A stretch of 64,000 nucleotides of DNA from Steinernema hermaphroditum. Its lineage: Eukaryota > Nematoda > Chromadorea > Rhabditida > Steinernematidae. The DNA lies in the NCBI GenBank assembly GCA_030435675.1, contig CM059621.1:14384001-14448000 (forward strand), in the 5' to 3' direction. Position numbers and translations under genes: made by a program. Shown one piece after another: positions 56,738-64,000 of the stretch. Position 1 is the stretch's first letter. Each line of letters opens with the position of its first letter. The notes beneath the pieces are model-generated. The model saw only the letters and a program-made list of their open reading frames with translations. It searched no databases and was not told the DNA's origin.

Positions 56738-56966
56738 TAAAAAACGCGGTACTTATCTCCATTTTTGCAATGTAGACAAAGTGCACAAGGGGCAGACATA
56801 GATGCCGCTCCAGACGAGACAGCAAAAGAGTTTAAAAAGGGTTGGAGGGAGGGAAGCTCGTTCACTCGGTGCCTGTGCCAACCACCAGCTCCGCGTTAAC
56901 TCGTCGCCCGTCCACGGACCGCTCGAAGCCCCACACCCCCACCGCGTGACATCAACGGAATCCACG

Positions 56967-58067
56967 ATGGCGCAGCCGCTTGACATCGACAGTATGATAA
57001 GCCGGCTGCTCAACGTTGGCATGGCCGGAGGACGTCTCACCACTCAGGTAGGCTACTCCGGAGCTGACGGTCGGAGTGCTCATCCTGTCGTTGCAGGTCG
57101 GTGAACAGGAGCTTCAACAGCTGTGCCAAATGGCCAAAGAAGTCTTCATCAGCCAAAGCAGTTTGATCGAAATCGAGCCTCCTGTTGTGGTGTGCGGAGA
57201 CATCCACGGACAGTACGCCGACTTGCTTCGTGTCTTCGACAAGAACGGTTTCCCCCCAGATTCCAACTACATCTTCCTCGGCGACTACGTTGACCGCGGA
57301 CGTCAGAACATCGAGACCATCTGCTTGATGTTCTGCTACAAGATCAAGTACCCGGAGAACTTCTTCATGCTTCGCGGAAACCACGAGTGCCCTGCCATCA
57401 ACCGCGTCTACGGCTTCTTCGAGGAATGTAACCGTCGTTATAAGAGCATTCGCTTGTGGAACGCGTTCCAGGTCACTTATGCCTCTCCTTCCAGTTTCGT
57501 TCACGGTCATCTTGTTTAGGACACCTTCAACTGGATGCCTCTGTGCGGCCTGATCGGCGGAAAGATTCTGTGTATGCACGGTGGCCTTTCGCCCGCGCTG
57601 CAAAACATTGAGCAGTTGCGCTCTTTGCCTCGTCCCCAGGACCCACCTAACCCCTCGATGGGCATTGATCTCCTCTGGGCTGATCCGGATCAGTGGGCGA
57701 AGGGATGGCAGGCGAATACTCGCGGTGTGAGCTACGTCTTCGGACAGGATGTCGTCGTTGATGTCTGCCAGAAGCTAGATATCGACTTGGTCGCCCGCGC
57801 TCACCAGGTTCGAAACATCCACATCACATGCTCTTGCAAGCTTAATTTTAGGTTGTTCAAGACGGATACGAATTCTTTGCGAACCGTCGTCTGGTGACCA
57901 TCTTCTCAGCCCCTCACTACTGCGGACAGTTCGACAATGCTGCCGCTACGATGGCTGTAAACGAAGAGATGTCCTGTTCCTTCAACGTCTACCGTCCCAC
58001 CGCGAAGGCCGTTCGTATGGCCATGAAAGCTAACACCCCGCCTGCGACTCCTACCCCCGCTCCGTAG
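56967..58067 (+). CDS. PP1-type serine/threonine phosphatase catalytic subunit (divergent)
   Basis: Exons 56967-57047, 57097-57471, 57520-57807 and 57852-58067 give 319 residues, the PP1 length. PPP-family motifs are complete: GDIHGQY (61-67), GDYVDRG (89-95), GNHE (121-124), HGGLSP and ARAHQ (H247). Start supported by [15 protein letters not shown] aligning with PP1 N-termini. The sequence departs from canonical PP1 in places: [15 protein letters not shown] instead of KLWKTFTDCFNCLPI, and [11 protein letters not shown] instead of SAPNYCGEFDN in the beta12-beta13 loop near the active site. Nematodes have expanded, often male-germline PP1 genes; membership is likely but inferred. AATAAA at 58141-58146. 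Two weak donors (GTCACT, GTTCGA) fit only in this phase. Confidence 0.93.
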
Positions 58068-58529
58068 GCACATCCAAGGAGACCAACGTGGATGGTGAAT
58101 CTAGTTCGAGAGAAGTCTGTGTTAATTGCACTGCATAGACAATAAAGTCGCTCATATATCGCATTTCATTGTGTTTGCAGTTGCGGAAGGCAAGTGAGTG
58201 GGAGATTCTGTGGTTCCGAGCCGACCACACACGGTGCCTTAGCTTTTTTATCGAATATGCTTTGGTTTCTTGCAAAATCGTGTCATCGTTTGTTTGTAAA
58301 AATTGTGTTTTCTTGGGTGGTTCCAGACCAACACAGAAATTTAAATGTTTGTGTTGCTCGTGCTCTTCAGAATTATTTGTAAGGTAATATATTTAATAAT
58401 GACTGGACAGCAGAATATGAATTTTCTCCGCAGGGCTGGTTGTCGTATTTTGTGTCATTTGTGTGTGTAAACTTCCATCTGGTCCCAACCTTCTAATTGT
58501 GGTGTTCATTTCAGTAAGCGTCTCTGCCG
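58068..58529 (+). other. PP1 3' UTR and promoter of the Rho-type gene
   Basis: No gene recognised; AT-rich. AATAAA at 58141 marks the end of the PP1 gene. Confidence 0.5.
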
Positions 58530-59465
58530 ATGGAATATTGCAAAAAACTCGATGTCGCTCCAGCCGTTTCCCCTCATTCCAAGTCTCCTCCCCCAACGCG
58601 ATCGGTGGTTGTCATCAGCTCAGTCAACATGTGTTCAAAAGAAACGGAAAACTTCGATCTGGCCCCGAGGCGCGCGAAGTGCGTCGTAGTCGGCAACGAA
58701 TCCGTGGGGAAGACGAGCATACTGACGGGCTTCACCACGGGTTTCATGCCGCCGGTGCACGTCCCCACAATGCAAGTCGATTTTGTTCGTTTTGTACTTT
58801 CAGTTTTTTGATTTCAGCTTTGATCATTACTCAGTGGACGTCATAGTTGATGACCGGAAAGTTCGACTGGAACTTACGGATACCGCAGGCCAGGTATTTT
58901 GGGAGATCCTTGTCCGTATTCAAAAACGTTGATTTCAGGAAAGCTTTACAGATCTGCGAAGACTCTCTTACTATAACACGCGCGTCTTCATTGTCTGCTT
59001 CAGCGTTGTTGATCGAAATTCGTTCCTGAATGTTAAATCGCAGTGGATCCCCGAACTGAGGCTGTATTCGTCATTTTCTCATGTCATACTTGTTGGTAAG
59101 TTGTGCTGTTGACGAAACCTAACTAGTATATTCACGGCGTAGACTTGTGCCTTTGTAGCATGCAAACGCTCTGTCAAGTTGCCTGATTTGTGTATTTAAA
59201 TGTAACAGCAATGCTGATTGTAAATGCGCCCATTTTAGGCACGAAAATCGATCTCCGCGAGCCTGCCGAAGATAAGGGAGAAGATCGTGTTTCCAGAAAA
59301 GAAGGACGTAAGATGGCTCGTAAAATCGGAGCGTTGAAGTATGTCGAATGCAGCTCATTGCGGAATATTGGTCTTCGGTCCTTATTCGAGGATATCAGCC
59401 GACTTGTTCTCTACTCGGAACCCTCGAAGATCAAGGAGAGCGAAAGTTGTTGTAACGTGTTATAG
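58530..59465 (+). CDS. Rho-family small GTPase with N-terminal extension
   Basis: Membrane-anchored molecular switch. Exons 58530-58771, 58818-58893, 58939-59095 and 59239-59465 give 233 residues, about 40 more than typical Rho proteins because of an N-terminal Pro/Ser-rich extension (an ATG at residue 34, VNMCSKE, could be an alternative start). G1 GNESVGKTS, switch I VPTIFDHY, G3 DTAGQE, G4 GTKIDLRE with a Rho-type insert after it, G5 ECSSL. C-terminus CCNVL is a CaaX box ending in Leu, predicting geranylgeranylation. Intron 1 is GC-AG (AT|GCAAGT...TTTCAG): the phase and the conserved VPTI only fit this donor. Close to Rho/Rac-like proteins, but the subfamily was not assigned. Confidence 0.9.
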
Positions 59466-59661
59466 AAAATGATTTAATGAATTCAGGGTATTTCACTAAT
59501 GTTGTTCTACCGTACACATATAGCATTGCTGCACAGTCGCATCGTCGACATTTTAACAGTTGTGTTTGGCGCAGTTCACAATTCCGACGCGATGCGTTCC
59601 GATCACATACGTTGGTCCGCGTTCGGCGCTTCCATTCAAACGCATCGTTTACGTCGCGACC

Positions 59662-60681
59662 ATGAATTTCGTTCCGGCTCTTTTCGTGCGGGACGTTCTA
59701 CGCCTCTTGCCGACCCCTGACTATGAGAAACTTTCGCTGCTCTCCCAGAAGGGGACCTTCAGCCGCTTGGCGACGAAGTGGGTCGAGAAGTGGTTCCGCT
59801 GCTACATTCTTCTCACTCATAACGCCGGTTCTAAGAAGTTCGAATACTGTCAACTCCGAAGCAACGCGCCACTCGACGAAGTGCCTTATGATCTGTCGAT
59901 CTTGGAAGATTTCGTTCTGGACAAGAGCAACATCGCCTACATGCACGAGTACGTCGTGAAGATTCTGCCGCAGAAGCCGCTCAACGGAAAGAGGGAACTC
60001 ATATGGATCAGCGCTGACGCCCACGACCAGAAGCTGCGAAGCCATATGAATGCGATTCGTGTAGCCCCTTCGGCGGCGCTCGTCGTGAACAATCCCGTGG
60101 AAGTGGAAGACTTCGACCCGACCGTCTTCTTCAAACTCTTCCCCCGTAATTGCTACTTCAATGATATCCTCACCGACGACTTCTACCACGACTCGATCCA
60201 CGTCCTGATCAACGCCTCAGTGGAAACGGGAAAAGTGAGCTACGTCACCTGCAACCAGTGGGTCCAGAAGTGCACAATGAAGTTCCTCCTGAAGCTCTTC
60301 CGGCAGAAGCAGTTCACGGGCATTTTGTGGCCCGAAGACAGCGAGAAGAAGCCGTTTGCCCGCAAGCTGACGAAGAAATGGCTGAGGGACGTCGACGCGT
60401 TCACGAAGGAAAAGAGCCTCTACTCGGTGAAGCCCCTCTTCGGGTTCGAGAAGTTCCCGTTCAGGCGCCTCGCGAAGATGCCCGATTCTGTGCTCCAGAA
60501 ATCGGCGATCCACGAATTGTACGCGCCACAGGAGCAGGCGTTCTTCCAGATGAGGCATCCTGAGAAACGAGATCGCAAGATCGTTCTTCATCTCGGCGCG
60601 CGAGCACAGGACTTCAGCGAAGTCAGCTCCTTCAGAGAGGCGCTCGAGATGCACACATGGTTCGATTTGTATATCCAGTGA
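59662..60681 (+). CDS. Single-exon protein of unknown family, F-box-like N-terminus
   Basis: ATG at 59662 in GACCATGA context; 339 residues without introns, unlike its neighbours. The N-terminus (FVRDVLRLLPTPDYEKLSLL followed by SQKGTFSRLATKWVEKW) resembles an F-box segment in nematode F-box-associated proteins, but the match is weak. The rest is evenly charged, with aromatic-rich segments (DFDPTVFFKLFPRNCYFNDI) and a C-terminus EALEMHTWFDLYIQ. No signal peptide or membrane segment. Codon use is GC-ending like the neighbouring genes, which supports that it is real. The intronless structure could reflect retroposition or a lineage-specific gene. Confidence 0.75.
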   Translation: MNFVPALFVRDVLRLLPTPDYEKLSLLSQKGTFSRLATKWVEKWFRCYILLTHNAGSKKFEYCQLRSNAPLDEVPYDLSILEDFVLDKSNIAYMHEYVVKILPQKPLNGKRELIWISADAHDQKLRSHMNAIRVAPSAALVVNNPVEVEDFDPTVFFKLFPRNCYFNDILTDDFYHDSIHVLINASVETGKVSYVTCNQWVQKCTMKFLLKLFRQKQFTGILWPEDSEKKPFARKLTKKWLRDVDAFTKEKSLYSVKPLFGFEKFPFRRLAKMPDSVLQKSAIHELYAPQEQAFFQMRHPEKRDRKIVLHLGARAQDFSEVSSFREALEMHTWFDLYIQ

Positions 60682-61285
60682 ATGTAGATAAAGTGAATAC
60701 ACACCAACGCACACCTTCCATGTGTACTGACATCGATGATGTGATTTAATCGCCAAATGGGGAGAAGAGACTATTAGCAAGGCAGTCAATAGACGCGCGT
60801 TGTCGTTGTGAGAACCTCTAACTTGTGAGGGATCGGTATACTGTAGAAAGGTAACAGAGCGAGTTTTGCTGGGATTATTGTGGTGGCTAGTGATGTGCAG
60901 ATGCGGGTTTTGGTTCGAGGTCTCATGAAGCGTCTGAAAATATATATAAACGTGTATAAAATAAGTGCAGAGTTCTCGACCGAGAGTGGTCTGTTTAATG
61001 GTCGTCTTCTCTTCCCCTTGTGCCTACAACAGCTACAATATCCCCAAAGGCTTCTATAGCAACGGTGAGGTCACCCTCGATTCGTCACTCTTCCACGCAA
61101 CATTTGTGAATAACACATGGCGCGTGAAAAAAGTGTTTGCCGTCTATTTCTGTTCAGGCGCCGTCTTGCGACTTCCGACCTTCTCACATTCGCACGGCTG
61201 TTTACATCGTCTACAGCCTCTTTTCACTTTCTCATTGTTTCTCCCTATTTCTGTCGCCACGGCCTTCTCGCTCTCCTTCTGAATT
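60682..61285. other. Intergenic region without a recognised gene
   Basis: Contains frames of about 100 codons at 60965-61282 without recognisable product and without start/splice support. Confidence 0.5.
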
Positions 61286-61678
61286 ATGTTTTTGGAGAAA
61301 CGACTGCAGAAATATTGCATAAATGGCCTCGAGAGGGCGTTGCAGCGGCAGAAGAAGAGCGCCACTATCCTACAGATAATCTCGCGAATCGTCTTCGGTC
61401 TCAAAGGGAAAAAGATGGACAGTGGGGAGTGCAGCGAAGTACTGTAATTTTCGAGATTTCCTGTGAACAGTGTCTTTCAGAAGCGCGTCCGATTTAAGAA
61501 GAAGCCGAAGGTCCACAAGGTCCCTGTGTTCCCTTGGCACGAATTCCCTCCGTTTTCACAGAAGGAAGTCGACCAGAACATGAGAATGGTGCGATTTGAA
61601 CAGATCTTCGAGGATGCTGTAGAAGACGTGTTGGAAGAGCATCATTCCCAAGAAAAGATTCGTCGATTATCATTGTAG
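61286..61678 (+). CDS. Small basic protein with RVxF motif, PPP1R15/GADD34-like
   Basis: Exons 61286-61438 and 61481-61678 give 116 residues. The N-terminal half is basic and helical (MFLEKRLQKYCINGLERALQ; the pattern KRLQKY...ALQRQKK suggests an amphipathic membrane-associating helix). The second half starts KRVRFKKKPKVHKVPVFPW, then EFPPF and later RMVRFEQIFEDAVEDVLEE. A canonical PP1-docking RVxF motif (RVRF) followed by [K]PxVH and a spaced second RF resembles the PP1/eIF2-targeting core of PPP1R15 (KVRF...VH...W...RF). Family assignment is by eye. If right, it directs PP1 to dephosphorylate eIF2-alpha. Upstream exons cannot be excluded. A PP1 catalytic gene lies 3.2 kb upstream. Confidence 0.55.
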
Positions 61679-63290
61679 TGCTGATATTTAACGTAAATGT
61701 TGAACCTTGTCTCAATAGCTACACTTTCTATTTCATTGCTGAGAATGATGACATCAAGAATGAGTCGGATTTCCGATGACGCACGAGTGGAAGGGAAAGA
61801 ACCAACATTCCCATTAATGGTCCTTTTGCGCATGATTGAAAACAAAAACGGTTATCGTGGAGATTGAATACGACATGACTCATCTTGTGGTGCTCTGATT
61901 CTGAAATCAAGGGAAGTACATGCTTGATGTTTTTCTAGCTTCCAATTTGCTCTTATGAAGACGAGTACAGCTTCGTAGAGACATATGTAGAGACGGGCCT
62001 TCCAACTCGGTCTTTATCTACATCCCTGCAAACTACTTATGTCCCATTTGCTTGTCTGTGTCTAGTTTTTGTTTATTTAATGAGCGAGAGCTTTAGTTTG
62101 GCTTTGGATTAAGATTGGTCGTTTGCAATGCTTCCCACGTCATACACTGCATCCATTGATTAGAAAGCTGATAACTACCATAGACAGTGGCCTTTTCTCT
62201 ATCCAGTCGTCCCATTTCTTATGATTTAACGGTTAAAAGTTCAGTTCGCGACCATCGGTCTACTTTGAGCTGTGTCCCCTTCTGAAACAGTGCGTCAAAC
62301 GATCCTTCGACGACCTGTCCAAATCGAATGGTGGTTCGATGACGTTCGATCGTACGATGACAAGAAATCACCAAAGTAGAGTACCCCTTGTGACCGGTGC
62401 TATGGTCAGCGTTCTTGATGGACTGGATTGTCGATAACGGATTCGTGGGTGCCTCCACGTGGACTCTGGAGTTTCGATGGCTTTTGAGGAATCGTGGCGC
62501 AGAGAATGGGAAAAGTGCACAAATGATCAGATGTGTTGTGGAAACTGACAGTGTGTCGGAGAGAAGTACCCTCCGCACGGCGTCATCAATGGTTCTGGAA
62601 GTGGTTCTCCTCCTGAACTGACGCGACCTCTTCTAAACACTGTTTGTTCTCCATTCAGGCACAACTCATCCCTTATGATTTAACCCTTTCGTAAAACGTA
62701 ACCATAAAGGACTGTTGAAATTATAGGCATCGTGTTGTCACATCGAATCAGGGAACTTCCGGCTTGTTCCGTCAGCTTCAAAACAAGAGAAGCAAAAGCG
62801 GAACATGATCTTTGGCTGCTGAGTGTCGTGTCAACGTCACTGTCTTCCGTATTTTCTTATTTGTCATTTCGATTCGTCAACGAGTCCCAAACAAGGAAAC
62901 TGACCTCAAACGGGGAACTTCCCGGATAGTTGAACTTGTTGAATAGTTATAGTATTTTTGGATCTCAATTCCCTTCACAATTGTCTTTGTTAAGATTCGA
63001 CTTCCAGCTAGACAATAGCTACAGATTATATTGTGAACTTTGCGAGAATTTGCACTTTACCTAGAAACTTCTCGCTTCCGCCGAATCAGCTGTTAAATTA
63101 GAATACAGAGATAGTCGGAAATTGGGTTGCTGAGAACACTAACCACATGTACAATTGAAGTGCACTTTATAGGTGTACTTTATTACCAATAGACACTGAA
63201 AATGCATACGAAGGCGCAATGAAAAATGCAATGATAAAACGATACGATTTTCAGGTTCTTTGCTCATAAGTACAGGAAAGATTCGGGTGG
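61679..63290. other. Intergenic region; possible unassigned - strand exon at 62219-62590
   Basis: Nothing recognised with confidence. On the - strand 62627-62219 is open for about 120 codons from an acceptor-like CTTCCAG to a stop, with a varied composition (contains LKSHRNSRVHVEAPTNPLST), and could be a terminal exon. No upstream exon was found. Confidence 0.3.
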
Positions 63291-63389
63291 AAAGTGCTTA
63301 ATTTTTTCCCTGAAGAGTACTATGTAGTCAAAGGAGAAGACACCGACCGAATCGACCGACCGTCCATGTGGATAGGGAAACCGAAAACT

Positions 63390-63800
63390 TTCAAGATAAT
63401 CGAAGGAGAAGACACCGACCGAGATCTCTCCTCTGGTCTAATTGGCCTAAACTGCAGTCTCCAAGCCTTTTCGATGGCTTTCTTGAGGGCAGGAATTGAG
63501 GTGTGTCTGAGGTACTGCCGTGACTGCGGAACTGAGTCGTACTGCGTTCCTTGCGCATGCAAAAGCATTCCCCCAAGCGTTTTCGATGGGACTGAGAACC
63601 GGAGTGCATGCTGGCCAAGGCTGAACGTCGATGTTCTTGACCTGCTGTCACTTCTTTGTGCTTTGCGACGCATAAATCGCCGTTGAAAATTTGGCACATT
63701 GAAAAATTGGAAATCGGTTAGGAACGGAATCGCCATAGCCATTTTCCAAAATCGGTTCTTATTCCTTGCCATACCCACCATTTGTATTCCGTTCTTTGTG
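63390..63800 (-). mobile_element. Tc1/mariner transposase fossil
   Basis: On the - strand, fragments of the DDE transposase C-terminus remain in two frames: WPACTPVLSPIENAWG (the WPxxSPDLNPIENxWG block), then LRHTSIPALKKAIEKAW, preceded by a degraded GDLCVAKHKEV segment. Frameshifts and stops are present. GGAGAAGACACCGACCGA occurs twice just beside it (63331-63348 and 63404-63421). No terminal repeats located. Confidence 0.75.
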
Positions 63801-64000
63801 TACAGTTCTGAAAAATAAAGCGTTGATAGAATACAATAGCATGTTGCTGCTTTACTAAAGACCTCGAAATTCATCGTGAACGACAATATGACATGACTCT
63901 TAAACTCTATGAACACGCGACAACTCACAAAGCCCAGGAGGATAAGGCTCAGAAGAATTCTGGACCATCCAAACTGTTTCTGATTTTTAATTCGAGAGAA

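Overview
The window is nuclear DNA of a nematode, most likely of the Rhabditina. Introns are short (many 43-50 nt) with TTTTCAG acceptors. Several genes have an acceptor immediately in front of the ATG, as expected for spliced-leader trans-splicing. The gene set is typical of worms: an egl-9-type MYND/prolyl hydroxylase, an OAC-type acyltransferase, a UGT, an acid sphingomyelinase and a divergent PP1. The species cannot be named from the sequence alone. All multi-exon models were built by hand, and codon phase was checked across every junction.

Layout. 0.2-10.4 kb (+): an ABCC/MRP5-like transporter whose 5' end lies outside the window. 10.4-16.3 kb: no intact gene; it holds old repeats and a decayed LTR-retroelement fragment with gag on the - strand. 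16.3-20.9 kb (+): secreted acid sphingomyelinase. 20.9-30.3 kb: repeat-rich, dominated by a 6.5-kb nested inverted repeat carrying two mirror-image tRNA-Phe genes. 30.3-34.6 kb: a small coiled-coil-tailed gene (-) and, divergent from it, an egl-9 orthologue (+) whose body is tandemly duplicated with a 1,623-bp period. 36.6 kb: tRNA-Glu. 36.9-41.4 kb (-): acyltransferase-3/SGNH protein. 41.9-46.7 kb: an inverted partial copy of a zinc-finger gene, split by a 1,625-bp foldback element with a TA target duplication. 44.9-47.5 kb (+): that zinc-finger gene. 47.6-52.2 kb: two Mpv17/PMP22-family genes in opposite orientation, with two identical tRNA-His genes in opposite orientation.

52.5-61.7 kb is a compact block of + strand genes: RBBP5-like COMPASS subunit, UDP-glycosyltransferase, PP1 catalytic subunit, Rho-family GTPase, an unrecognised one-exon gene, and a small protein with an RVxF motif resembling the PPP1R15/GADD34 phosphatase-targeting core. 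61.7-64 kb has no clear gene apart from a Tc1/mariner transposase fossil at 63.4-63.8 kb.

The genes do not form one pathway. Three themes recur: inverted duplications that carry tRNA or coding exons, membrane/lysosomal/detoxification functions (transporter, sphingomyelinase, acyltransferase, UGT), and a possible PP1 catalytic/regulator pair about 3 kb apart. The strongest unexpected observations are the egl-9 tandem duplication, the element with a sequence-proven empty site, the tandem SUMO-consensus array in the RBBP5 homologue, the PPP1R15-like small protein, and a strand-biased CAAAAAT word in long introns.
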